Assembly: GCA_047495785.1 (NCBI GenBank)
Contig: JBLDXI010000074.1
Coordinates: forward strand, 744,001-808,000
Source of the DNA: Lepidodermella squamata
Lineage: Eukaryota > Gastrotricha
Direction of reading: 5' to 3'
DNA length: 64,000 nucleotides
The stretch's first letter is position 1; each line of letters opens with the position of its first letter. This document shows, piece by piece, positions 11,951-22,740 of this stretch. A program made the translations under genes and the position numbers. The notes below the pieces were generated by a model. The model was given only the letters and a program-made list of their open reading frames with translations, was not told the DNA's origin and did no database searches.

Positions 11951-12300
11951 CGTCGCGTTGCGTTTGAAAGGGGCCGCTAAGTTTTCATTGTTGTTGCAAT
12001 ATAATAGGAGAACCGAATTTGGCTCAAAATTTTACATCATTATACACCTCTGGAGATCTATTAAATACTGCAGGTGATATAAACATTATTTCTTTCGTGG
12101 CCATTCAAACCTTGAATTTATTCAAATGGTGTTTCTTATATATTGTGACATTATTTCTATTATTACTTCTCTCAAAAACCGTTGAGCCTAATGGGAATCA
12201 GCCAATAAAATGCCGTTTTTATTGATATGATGGCTCTTGCTCAACTGATCATTTTGGACAGATCATTTCGAGAGCGGCCCCTTTCAAACGCAACGCGACG
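11951..12300. mobile_element. 350-bp MITE with 28-bp perfect terminal inverted repeats
   Basis: The terminal repeats at 11951-11978 and 12273-12300 are exact reverse complements over 28 bp (the left begins CGTCGCGTTGCGTTTGAAAG). ATGG stands directly outside both ends (11947-11950 and 12301-12304), a likely 4-bp target-site duplication. The interior is AT-rich and codes for no transposase. The 68-codon frame inside (12019-12225) has no domain. This is a non-autonomous DNA transposon. The family was not identified. Confidence 0.8.
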
Positions 12301-12780
12301 ATGGGCTATTATTGGAAAAAATACGGTAAGTCTCTTGTGAATGTGATTAAAACAATCTGAATAAATTTGATCCAACCAGGATAAAACCGAAAATTACCAA
12401 ACTAGTTACATCAGGTACATTCAGGGTTTTCTTCGGTAAAATCTTGGATAAAGGATGGGAGATTCCCCCAGTGGACTTGATTTCGAAAATAAATAGTTCA
12501 TATTCCTAAATTTCTTTTTCAAAATGAGAAATGGTTGCGCAACTTCTAACACTTTTCAAGAAATAAAATTGATCAGGGTCTTATTTAAAATATTAAAAAA
12601 TTGAATCATTGGGTTTCTACTAATTTTAAGGTGTTTTCAATTTAATTACACGTGCATAAAGAGTAAGAAAATTGGCATCTTTATTTTGAGCTTGAAGATC
12701 GAGAATTGATGAAGCACAGGCTTCACGCTTCAGTTATTTTTATTGTCAAGTTTCATGCTTATCTTAGCTGGAATATTGAT
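12301..12780. other. Intergenic right of the TIR element
   Basis: About 480 bp of AT-rich sequence between the MITE and the 3' end of the second DM9 gene. No gene seen. Confidence 0.5.
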
Positions 12781-13617
12781 TCATCTCAGGCACAGAACTT
12801 CGTAGTTATTAATTTGTATTTCAGTACCGTTGAAAGGCACGAAAAGGCCGCCGCGAGAAGAATCAACCTGAGTAACTATAAAAAAGAGCAAGATGGATCT
12901 ATCTGAGTTGAAAGTCGACTCACCTTTCCGCCGTAATAAAAGTTGCGAGGTTCGGTCGGAAGAGGTGCTCGGCCAATAAATAGAGTTAGGGGTGGAGCTG
13001 GGACTAACATCACAAAAAAACGCCGTTCCGAGCCGTTCCGAGTTCCAATAGGAGCTCTATTGCTCCTGAAAATTTACATCAATAAATTCTCTGGCAATTT
13101 TATTTATTGGTTTTTTCTGATTTTATACCTTTCGGAACTTTGCCATTCGATGCTTTAATCCATCTTAGTTTGCAGTTTCCGACGTTAACTAAGACTTCGT
13201 AGGTTTTTTCACACCTCGCCTGGAGAAGGCCTCCGACGTGGCAACAACCGTGGGACGGCACAACTCTGCCTGGGGTCACATCACCAAAACACAAAGCTCG
13301 GCCAACATACGTTATTTCGCCGTTAATTTTGCCAATTTCGACAGCTTTAACAGCCGGTACATGGCCTGAGCTGGCCTTGACCCAGATCGGTTCTGAGTTT
13401 TCGATTCTGTGGATAAAAATGGAAAGATTAAGGGAAAATAGCGTGCATTAGGCCATTACTCATGAGCTCGTTTTTGGACCACTTGTTTTTTCGTCACTCT
13501 GCTTGATGTGCTCCTCGTAACTCTCTTCGCCCTAAAAAAGGAAATTGAAGAAGAAATACAGCTAATCAATTTAACCTACTCAAGTTCAAGTTCAAGTTTT
13601 CGTGCTCGGGTTATCAT
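12781..13617 (-). CDS. DM9-repeat protein with basic N-terminal extension (copy 2)
   Basis: Five minus-strand exons (13580-13617, 13460-13531, 13129-13406, 12924-13003 and 12781-12867) give 184 residues. All phases agree. Before the DM9 core there is an extension of about 45 residues that is rich in Arg, Lys and Ser. It begins MITRARKLELELE and includes RVTRSTSSRVTKK. Copy 1 lacks it. The first DM9 repeat shows WVKASSGHVP, TYVGRAL, PGRVVPSHGCCHVGG and YEVLVN. The second shows LFIGRAP, YYGGK, LFVPFNG and NYEVLCLR. The exon boundary after the YYGGK/HGGK lysine is conserved in both copies. The basic extension could bind nucleic acid or membranes, which is a guess. A deleted relic of this gene lies near 20.4 kb. 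Confidence 0.82.
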
Positions 13618-15150
13618 TTCCTGTGTTTTCCTGCTGAAAACAGCAGTTCTTTACTATTAAAAAGTTTGGCGGCTATTTTGCGATAAAAAACCGGACCAAG
13701 CCAGTTTATCTTTCGCCTTCTAATCACGATAAGGAGCATTCTATAATGTTGTTCATCTGAAGTCTGAAATAATGATTGTAAAGGCCATAGACAACACTGT
13801 AGCAGATAAGAAGTTAACGATCTTTCCACAGTGAATTTATTCGAGCTGATTTTGCAAGGATTTTGCAAAGAGTGCTGCACGCGACCACTTGTTATGCCAC
13901 CCCAAGTAGTTGAGCTAGTTTTAAGATAGAGGTCCTGCTCCTGACAAAGCCTGTAAACGCCATGGGCGCCAGAAGTAGGGATGAATCAGCACGGAATGGT
14001 TGGTAAAGTAAACAAATCAGATGATTTTCGATCGCTCATTATTCACAATCAAAAATGTCCAGCAGTTGCGGATAGCTGTTGAAACGATGAACACATTTGT
14101 TATTTTTATGAAATTTTGATGATTTTTTAAATCTCGAAAAAATGAAATTGACCGATGAATAAAACATTACAAGTGCCAGTATAAAACAGCGAAATTGAAG
14201 CCTGTTTCAATGGAAAAGATAACCCTGATCGAGCTTCGAGCTCTACATTTCGATGCTTTTGGAGCGAGCTTGGACATTTTTTTCTGATTTTCTGGAATTT
14301 TTTTATTCATTGGAAGATTAGTTTTTTAACTACTTTCGCCGAACTCTGATCCAGCTCTGGACTTGATTCAGCCACACCACTTGGCGCACGTGCTGTCAAC
14401 AAAGATTCTGGACTGAATCCAACGAGCAATCTTGATGTTTATAATGAAATGACCACGCATAATAATTAAAAAGTTACAGAAAATCCGGAAAAAATCGTCC
14501 AAGCCCGCACCAATTAAGCATCAAAATGTGCCTACAGCCTGAAAATCGGAAAATCGAAATAAATCATTTATCGGGGAAAGTTTATATCGCCGGATAATGA
14601 AAATTCTCGACGTGGATAAACTAATTTTTTCAAATTTTTCAAAAACTTTCAAAGCTAATCGCGGCCGAAGAATGGTAGTTGTTGACGACAGTCTTTAACA
14701 GGGTATGTAGCTGGCTTTGACGCTGCATGCACAGTTTGGCAATGTGCCATCATTTTCGAGAGGAAGTCAATAGGTTTGTGCTGGCGGCAGTGAAGATTTA
14801 TCAAATAGCTGAATAAGAGGCTCGGTTCTCGATAGCCGAGGCGAGCTTACTGTAATCAATTTTAGCTGTAGGATGTAGGGATTTCAAAGGTGAGTCTGCG
14901 TATAGACATTGCCTGTAACAGGCTGTTTATCCGTGAACAAGCTGGTGATTGCGTCCGGGGCTGCTCCGGTGACTCTCTGAGAATCATCATCGCCAGGTAA
15001 ATACAGGTACTTTATTTGAATGATTTCACGTTACATAGGGTTATGTCACTCAATAAGGAAGCTCAATACTACAGCCAGACACCAGCGAAAAACACAATAT
15101 CTCGCAATAGAGGAAAAATCAGAGAATGTATTTCACAGCAGCCGAATGAC
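13618..15150. other. Intergenic, no supported gene
   Basis: Promoter of DM9 copy 2, then about 1.4 kb with no convincing exon. The first 200 bp are partly repeated near 20351-20520. Confidence 0.45.
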
Positions 15151-15457
15151 TCAGTTAACGAGAATACGATGGGCTCCTTTACGGGCTCCTTGCACCAAGA
15201 AGGGTTCCTCGCGGACCTTACGGGCTCCTTGCTCCATGTAGGGTTCCTCACGGACTCTTTTACGGGCTCCTTCGACCAAGAAGGGTTCCTCGCGGACCTT
15301 ACGGGCCGATCCGGATACATTTTCTTCTGCTGATACAGTCAGTAAAGCGGCGAAAGCCTGGTAAAATGATTGGATAATATCATAGCATAGCATAGCATAG
15401 AGTTACTTCAAATGAGGAACTCACCACTGCAAGAGTGAGAAGGGGGATCTGGTTCAT
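15151..15457 (-). CDS. Leader-exon family member 1: short secreted repeat precursor
   Basis: Two minus-strand exons (15425-15457 and 15151-15357, phase 0) give 79 residues. The 33-nt first exon encodes MNQIPLLTLAV. The second completes a signal peptide (AFAALLTVSA) and then reads EENVSGSARK. The mature part holds three divergent copies of a 13-residue unit (ARKVREEPFLVEG type) with dibasic RK or KR at each boundary, so convertase cleavage into small acidic peptides is plausible. The same unit, 36 times, makes up the neighbouring gene 1.3 kb to the right. Promoter, leader and intron position are shared with three other genes in this window. Function is unknown. A neuropeptide-like or antimicrobial precursor is an inference. 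Confidence 0.78.
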
Positions 15458-16744
15458 ATTTGATCGAAAGTTTGAATCGAAAGTGCAGAACTGAAAACTT
15501 ACAGCTCAGCCTCTCGTTTATATAGGCGCTCCCAGGTTAACCTCTGGCAACTGTGTAAACCCGAGTTCACTGGGCGTTGTGTGGATTCGCTTTTTGAATA
15601 ACAACACGATGACAGAGGCAATGCAGCATGAGCGCAATTGTCTAAGTTTAATAGAAAATTGCTGAAATACATAATATAAGCAAAGTTAGCGGCTTGTTTG
15701 CATAAGAAGCAAATATTGAATTGCTCATTTTCCAGGTCAAGATTATTACTGAGAGAGCAGGAAACATGAAGATTCCAAATTGTTGTCATTTTTCTTGGAT
15801 TTGGAGATCTAGGGTTTGTAAATGGTTCCATGAATCGTCCAAGTCTTAGTCCTAAAGTCTTTGTCTAACTTCAAGCTCAACAAAGCGCCTAGATGAGATT
15901 TAACGAGACATTCATTTAACATAGAATGAATAAAGAAGAGAAAGCGGTGTCGCGAACGAAAATGGTAGGCTTTACGCTCACATGTGTTTCACTCGCAATA
16001 TAATGCTCATGTTCGCAAAAATGCCGGCATAATTACGGCTACCGCTTTATGTTTGGCACTGGCTTCTGGCGATGATGGCCGTAGGTGCGGTTTTTTCTTT
16101 TCTTTTGCATCTTCATTTTAAGGAGGTTAATGTCTTTTTACGTGAGATCATATTGCCCTTACGTTCATTACGTATACAAATTACGAGCGTAAAACAATGA
16201 TTCATCGTTTTGATTCATCGCTTGGCTAGCAGCTGGGTCGATATAAGTTTGACGCTGGTTTGGAACAGCCCGAGCCCATAAACATAATATAGGTAAGCTC
16301 ACAGAATCTGATGCGCTAATTCCTTACCGCTACCGCGCCATCGCTGCTGAAAGTTGAAAAAGGGAAAATTGGAAAATTAAGACGGTGCCCTAAATTTGCA
16401 TAAAACTCACTTCTGAACCTAAAATGCATAATTGTCATAATATTATACTACTGTCTTTAGGGGATAATAAAAACGAGCTCAGTTTATCCGATTATCCGAA
16501 GAGTTTTGATTCAACCTTTTGAATCAGAAAGCTGTAACGTAATGCTTATGCAATACTTTATTTGAGTAATTTAACCATAATATATGGGGCTTGTATCATT
16601 CAAGAAGGGATAAAACAACGGTCACAAAACAACAAACGAGACAGTACCCTGCAACAGTATAAAGAATGGCTCCATAAATGAAATTTACCCATCCGCTTAC
16701 ACTAATTACACTTCACAGCCGATCTCCTTCTTGTCTTTACGAGC
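15458..16744. other. Intergenic with half of a duplicated block
   Basis: Apart from the promoter, no gene is supported. The stretch of about 300 bp at 15960-16260 (from GTTCGCAAAAAT to the GCAGCTGGGT region) is clearly repeated at 19470-19740. The duplication that produced leader-family members 1 and 2 therefore included upstream DNA. Confidence 0.5.
15516..15560 (-). promoter_or_regulatory. Shared leader-family core promoter (member 1)
   Basis: On the minus strand this reads GTTTACACAGTTGCC, then AGGTTAACCTGGGAG, then a TATA box (CTATATAAA) about 60 bp upstream of the ATG. The palindrome GGTTAACC and the spacing to TATA recur at the other three family members, with small changes. Confidence 0.65.
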
Positions 16745-18160
16745 TCACTGCACCATGGAAGTTTCCTCGCGAACCCTACGGGCTCCCTGCACCAAGAAGG
16801 GCTCTTCTCGCACCCGACGGGCTCCCTGTTCCATGGAAGTTTCCTCGCGAACCCGACGAGCTCCCTGCACCAAGAACGGTTCCTCGCGAACCCGACGGGC
16901 TCCCTGCACCAAGAAGGGCTCTTCACGCACCCGACGGGCTCCCTGTTCCATGGAAGTTTCCTCGCGAACCCGACGAGCTCCCTGCACCAAGAACGGTTCC
17001 TCGCGAACCCGACGGGCTCCCTGCACCCAGATGGGCTCTTCTCGCACCCGACGGGCTGCCTGTTCCATGGAAGTTTCCTCGCGAACCCGACGAGCTCCCT
17101 GCACCAAGAACGGTTCCTCGCGAACCCGACGGGCTTCCTGCACCAAGAAGGGCTCTTCACGCACCCGACGGGCTCCCTGTTCCATGGAAGTTTCCTCGCG
17201 AACCCGACGGGCTCCCTGCACCAAGATGGGCTCTTCTCGCACCCGACGGGCTCCCTGCACCAAGAAGGGCTCTTCACGCACCCGACGGGCTGCCTGTTCC
17301 ATGGAAGTTTCCTCGCGAACCCGACGGGCTCCCTGCACCAAGAAGGGCTCTTCACGCACCCGACGGGCTCCCTGTTCCATGGAAGTTTCCTCGCGAACCC
17401 GACGAGCTCCCTGCACCAAGAACGGTTCCTCGCGAACCCGACGGGCTCCCTGCACCAAGAAGGGCTCTTCACGCACCCGACGGGCTGCCTGTTCCATGGA
17501 AGTTTCCTCGCGAACCCGACGAGCTCCCTGCACCAAGAACGGTTCCTCGCGAACCCGACGGGCTCCCTGCACCAAGAAGGGCTCTTCACGCACCCGACGG
17601 GCTGCCTGTTCCATGGAAGTTTCCTCGCGAACCCGACGGGCTCCCTGCACCAAGATGGGCTCTTCTCGCACCCGACGGGCTCCCTGCACCAAGAAGGGCT
17701 CTTCTCGCACCCGACGGGCTCCCTGTTCCATGGAAGTTTCCTCGCGAACCCGACGGGCTCCCTGCACCAAGAAGGGCTCTTCACGCACCCGACGGGCTGC
17801 CTGTTCCATGGAAGTTTCCTCGCGAACCCGACGGGCTCCCTGCACCCAGATGGGCTCTTCTCGCACCCGACGGGCTGCCTGTTCCATGGAAGTTTCCTCG
17901 CGAACCCGACGAGCTCCCTGCACCAAGAACGGTTCCTCGCGAACCCGACGGGCTTCCTGCACCAAGAAGGGCTCTTCACGCACCCGACGGGCTCCCTGTT
18001 CCATGGAAGTTTCCTCGCGAACCCGACGGGCTCCCTGCACCAAGATGGGCTCTTCTCGCACCCGACGGGCTCCCTGCACCAAGAAGGGCTCTTCACGCAC
18101 CCGACGGGCTGCCTGTTCCATGGAAGTTTCCTCGCGAACCCGACGAGCCGATTCGGATAC
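16745..18160 (-). repeat. 39-bp tandem repeat array (36 units)
   Basis: The array encodes the 13-residue units of the gene above. The units fall into two main classes (TSMEQ type and PFLVQ type, with Ile and Trp variants). They alternate in two- and three-unit patterns, which suggests growth by unequal exchange of multi-unit blocks. Base composition is GC-richer than the surroundings. Confidence 0.92.
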
Positions 18161-18286
18161 AATTTCTTCTGCCGATACAGTCTGCAACGCGGCGGCAGCC
18201 TATTCAATGACAGAGAATCATAGTAGCGGAGCTAATTAAAACCGAAAACGCACCACAGCAAGAGTGAGAAGGAGGATTTGGTTCAT
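16745..18286 (-). CDS. Leader-exon family member 2: secreted 36-unit repeat protein
   Basis: Minus-strand exons are 18254-18286 and 16745-18199 (phase 0), giving 495 residues. The first exon encodes MNQILLLTLAV. The second begins AAAALQTVSA, which completes a signal peptide, and continues EEIVSESARR. The rest is 36 tandem 13-residue units of the form ARRVREE followed by PFLVQG, PILVQG, PIWVQG or TSMEQ(A/G), with RR at every junction. Three other frames over this stretch are also open for about 500 codons, because the unit is 39 bp and free of stops. This frame is chosen because it alone joins the conserved leader exon and promoter. Proprotein-convertase cleavage at RR would release many near-identical 11-mers. 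The residue before RR is alanine rather than glycine, so classical C-terminal amidation is not expected. Function unknown. Confidence 0.8.
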
Positions 18287-18345
18287 ATTTGATGGAAAGT
18301 TTGAAGCGACAGTGCAGAATTGAAAATTTTACAGCTCAGCCGTCC

Positions 18346-18390
18346 GTTTTTATAGGCACTCCCAGGTTAATCTCCGCCAACTGTTTAAAC
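18346..18390 (-). promoter_or_regulatory. Shared leader-family core promoter (member 2)
   Basis: The minus strand carries TTTAAACAGTTGGCGG, then AGATTAACCTGGGAG, then TGCCTATAAAAA. The order and spacing match the promoters at 15516-15560, 39646-39690 and 57566-57606. Confidence 0.65.
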
Positions 18391-20310
18391 CCGCGGTCTC
18401 TGGGCGCACCATGTGATTCGTGGTTAGCGATGCACTTTGTGAATAACATCACGATGGCGGAGGCGATGTCACATGATCGCAATTGTCTAAGTTCAATAGA
18501 AACTCGCTGAAATGTTATGAACAATTTAACGGCTTGTTTGCACAGGAAGCCGATGACGGATACTTACTCAATTATCCGTTTTTGAAGTAAGGAGAGAGCA
18601 GGAAAATGACAATTCGAAATAAATGCTGGCTATTATCTCATGTGCCGAGAAAACAGGCCGAGAATACAAACTACGCCAATAAATAGATTCTGAGTACCAA
18701 CGACATTTATGCCCAGAAAAAGGAGTCAACAAGTTGAAGTGAATTCGAGTGATAAATTATATTGTGATTGGTAAAATTGGTCCTGGAGAGCAAAGAACAG
18801 TCAGTAATTGAACCACGGTTGAAGAAGTCGAGCTTTGAAAAACTGAAAATATATCATCAGAAGTGATAAAGCTGTCGGTAAATGGTCGGTACTTTCGGAA
18901 TTGAAATGATTCCCTGATTTGCACAGGCCCCCTCTTAACAAGTTATTGCGTATCGTGCATGCAGTCAGAGGAGACTTAATCAACGGGTCAATGTCACTAG
19001 TCACGAAAAATGTAATTTTCGTCATTACGGTCCGATCTCGCTATTATGATTCGGGCAAATTTGATGTCAAAAGATTCCCTGTGCTTCAATGGCATCCAAG
19101 TTACTTGAACAAAATGCACAGAAGCATGTCGAAAATTTGAAATGTTGGCTAATAATATGGCCAGAGTTGACTATTGAAGTCAGAGCATTTTGATCGATAT
19201 CGTTCGTCTTTTAATTTTCTTGGATCAATTTATTTAAGGAAATTACGTCAGCGTCGTTGACCAACTCGGATTAAGGCTTGTACGCTTCCGTTTCGGGGAG
19301 ACGGGTGCCAAGTAAGAAGCGGCGTTAGCGTAAATAAATAGGCAAAGCAAAAGACTTTAAACTTGTCACCGCTAACCATGAAGAATGAAATTCCGTCGTC
19401 ATACTTCTGCTGACTGACTTCGTCTTCCAACTGTGTGCTTCTGTAAAGGTGCTCGTCCGCTATACTGATTAATTCATGTTCGCAAAAACTCCCTGTCAAA
19501 CCCTTTTTTGGTTGTATACATTCTGTGGGAATTTCGGCTACCGCTTTGTGTCTGACACTGGCGATGGTTGCCGCGGGTGCCGTATTTTCATTTCTTTTGC
19601 ATCTTCATTTTTTTATGTGGTGGTGTCTTTCTACGTGCATCATAATATTACACTGACGCCCATTGCGTTTACAAATTACGAGCGTAGAACAATAATTCAT
19701 CGTTAGCTTTGTTTCTGTTTGTTTGAATAGCAGCTGGGTTGATATACGTTTGCCGCTAGTTTGAAAAGGCTAAAGCCTACTCAACTGGTCACGTAGCCAG
19801 CAGTGGGGGTGGCGATGGGCGCTCTACAGCTGTTAGCCTTCCACATTTGAACACAGAACTATCGATTGCTGGAAACTGATCGGAAATCTTCTAATAGTTG
19901 TAGGAATTTCTAAAGGGATATATGCGTTGAGTGGGAGTTGGGAGTTGACATATATAGGCTCGAGTTGAAATTTTTCGAGAAAATTGAAGATGGGTTCATT
20001 TTGGATAAATTGGTCTTAAATAGCCACATAGTATGCTAGTATCAAAAACCAAAAGATGCAATGGATCGCACGGCCGAATGTTTCACGCCGGAGATTAATT
20101 TCAATCAGGCTAATTTTAGGGCATTCACTCGAAAGCGAACGTCGCAAAATTTGATCACAATATAGTAAGAGCTTTGGCATCGAAATAGGCGGCGGGCGAA
20201 CCGAAAAATCAATCGCTCACCGGGGACATGAGAAGATATTGTTTTATTCAATCATTTTTGTGAAGTTTCAAGTATATATACTATTCAAATATATACTATA
20301 CTAGATATAT
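18391..20310. other. Intergenic, partly duplicated
   Basis: Upstream DNA of leader-family member 2. It includes the element GGCTTGTTTGCACAGGAAGC near 18533-18552, seen near other family members, and the 19470-19740 copy of the block at 15960-16260. No coding exon is supported. Confidence 0.45.
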
Positions 20311-20520
20311 TGGTTTATCTCATGCACAGAACTTCCCATTTATTAATTTGCCAAGTTCAAGTTCTTTTTCGTGCTCGGGTTGACATTTACTGGGTTTTTT
20401 CCAACTGAAAATTTTACACTTGCCGGATTAATAAAAAACCGGAACAAAACCATTATCTTTTGCCTTCTATTCGCGATAACTAGGGATGCAAGAGTTGTCA
20501 TCGCAGGCAAGCACTACCCG
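20311..20520 (-). pseudogene. Internally deleted relic of DM9 copy 2
   Basis: Positions 20311-20350 resemble the last exon of the DM9 copy 2 gene (12777-12820). Positions 20351-20520 resemble its first exon and 5' flank (from about 13580 to 13760). Here they are directly fused, so the whole core is missing, and the start codon is also mutated. No functional protein can be made. Confidence 0.6.
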
Positions 20521-20951
20521 ATAATCCATATTGGTAATCATTGGCACACCTTTTTCAGATCAGAATTCTGCCTGGATAGCTGAAAATTCACCATGAGAAG
20601 TTGATCAAATATGCCAAGGTGAATGGATAGGGCAGTTATCGAGCAATTGAGATATTCTGAAAACGTAATCACCCAGCTTTTGTTGCATCATCTGTTCATC
20701 AGCCTTTGTTGTATCTTCTTCATTGCGTATTAGGACAAAGCAAGTCATTCACAGAAAGTCATACTGCCTATGTATCTTAAACATTTAAAAAGAGGAAAAA
20801 ATCATGGAAAATGCATAATACGGAAGAGATCCGGCTTTATACCTATTAAATCAACCAAGAAGCAGCTGGACAAACTTTATTCACTACAGAAATACACCAT
20901 ATACACATTATACACACAGTCTATGTATTTCACTCCATTCTGCCTAATGCA
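20521..20951. other. Intergenic upstream of the transporter
   Basis: About 430 bp with no supported gene. It should contain the promoter of the SLC36-like gene. Confidence 0.45.
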
Positions 20952-22740
20952 ATGCTTATTGAATGCGAAGATGACCCGAAGTTAGATGGAGGCAGTAGTA
21001 GAAAGAGAGATGTTAGCTTCTCAGTCGGCGACGAGTCTTTTCCCGATGACTCGACCGAGCCACCGAAGCGATGGCCTGCTCCCTTACTTGCAGTAGAGCG
21101 CCAAAAATCAAGCATCATGGATGGCAAATCGTTAAGATCGCGAGACGGCAATCAACCAACGACTAGGTAAGAGCTTGAGGTGGAACAGGAAAAGGATCAT
21201 TTCAAATTGAATGTTCACAGTGTTGCGAGGACGTTTGTCAATTTCATGAAAGGCAACATTGGAACAGGAATTTTGAACATGCCCTATGCGCTGCGAAATG
21301 CGGGCCTTCTGGTGAGTGAAAATTAATTCGCCTTAAAATTCCCTTAAGAAGAAAAAAAGCATGTTGTAAGCTATGTTTTTGAACACCCTAAACTTCGGTA
21401 TTAAAGAAATTGAAGTTAAGGGTTTGTATAACCCGAAAGTGTACATAACTTGTATTTCTGTTACCAGCTTGGGAGCATGGGGATAATCTTCATCGGCCTT
21501 TTATCGACATATTGCTGCCATTTACTGCTGCGAGCCTATCGACGAGTTTCCAATGACCGGGCAATGTCCTATGCCGAGGTTGCCGAGGCAACTTTTCTTC
21601 GGGCCGGAGCTTACAGCCGGATATTTCCCAAACTGGCAACTCCATTTAAATTGTTCCTCAATTTACTTACCGTTATTTCCCAACTGGGTTTCTGCAGCAA
21701 TTACGTCAAGTTCTGCGCAAGAATGATGAAAGACTTCTTAGAGGACCATTTGCAGTTTCAAAGCCATCAAGTCGTTGTTTATGAGACTATTGTTGCAGCC
21801 CTGTTAGTTCCTTACTGTTTCGTCACCACTCTGAAAACATTAGCAATTTTCACCTCAATCGCCAATTTCATGACGTTCTCAAGCCTCTTCATCATCATGC
21901 AGCAAGTGTTAACGGACGCTAACCCTGTAGATTCTGTGCCTTGGTTTCCGGATGACCTGGCGAAGATACCAATCTTCTTCGGAGCAACAATATTCACATT
22001 TGAATCAATCCCAATGATTTTGCCCATCGAAAATCGTATGACGGATCGATCGAAATTTCATGGTTGGAATGGATTACTATCGATTTCAATGTGCGTCGTA
22101 ATTGTGATGTACACGTTTGTCGGGTTTTTCGGATATTTGGCATACGGCCAAGAAGCTCGGATGTTGCTGTCCAACATGCCGCGAGATTCGAAATTGTTCA
22201 ATCTAGTCAAACTTATGTATGCCGGGTCGATTTTCATCTCTTACAATTTGCAGCTTTACGTAGCAGTCGAGATTCTTATGCCAGCCTTCTCGGGTCGAAA
22301 ATTCAAGTTACTGAATGGCATTTATGACGAGTATTTCCTACGATTTGTTTTAGTCTTCATCACCTGTGAGTCGTCGGGTCGATTATTCATCAAATGAGGT
22401 TACACTAAATTTTTCAGATTTTTGCGCAATTTATGTTCCGTGTCTCGAGTATATGATTAGTTTCGTCGGTGCTTTAGCTGCATCATGGCTGGTAAGGTTC
22501 ATCCGTGTTGAGGTTACCTAAGCCTGAAATTGTTCACTTTTACAGGCGCTGATACTACCTCCAATTATCGAATACGTCAGCCTTCTTCCAGCTCCAAACC
22601 GAAGCAGTGGATTCAACTTTGATTTTTTTCGATGTGGGACGATTTGCGTTTTCGGGCTTTGTGGAAGCTTTCTTGGAACTTGGATGGCTCTGAGAGCTAT
22701 CCTCGAAGCCATGGTAGACCCTGCAAAATGTGGTCGCTGA
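20952..22740 (+). CDS. SLC36-like proton-coupled amino-acid transporter
   Basis: Five exons (20952-21166, 21221-21311, 21468-22365, 22418-22491 and 22546-22740) give 490 residues, with every phase consistent. After a polar N-terminus of about 70 residues comes the conserved AAAP opening (FVNFMKGNIGTGILNMPYA). About ten more hydrophobic segments follow, including the FGATIFTFESIPMILPIEN segment typical of SLC36/PAT proteins and the GFFGYLAYGQ region. PAT proteins carry small neutral amino acids with protons across lysosomal or plasma membranes and can act upstream of TORC1. Length fits the family (about 450-500). The ATG at 20952 is the first in frame after an upstream non-coding stretch. Confidence 0.9.

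Noticed and set aside
12950-13128. Apparent frameshift in DM9 copy 2 at a run of seven T
   Set aside because: The frame is restored without any mutation by using the acceptor GATGTTAG, giving a phase-1 exon at 12924-13003.
16745-18160. Regular repeats resembling a CRISPR array
   Set aside because: The units are contiguous coding repeats without unique spacers, and the genome is eukaryotic.
16678-18239. Long plus-strand frames (510 and 502 codons) and a second minus-strand frame (501 codons) over the 39-bp array
   Set aside because: They result from a stop-free repeat with a period divisible by three. None joins a signal exon or promoter. Only the minus frame ending at 16745 does.
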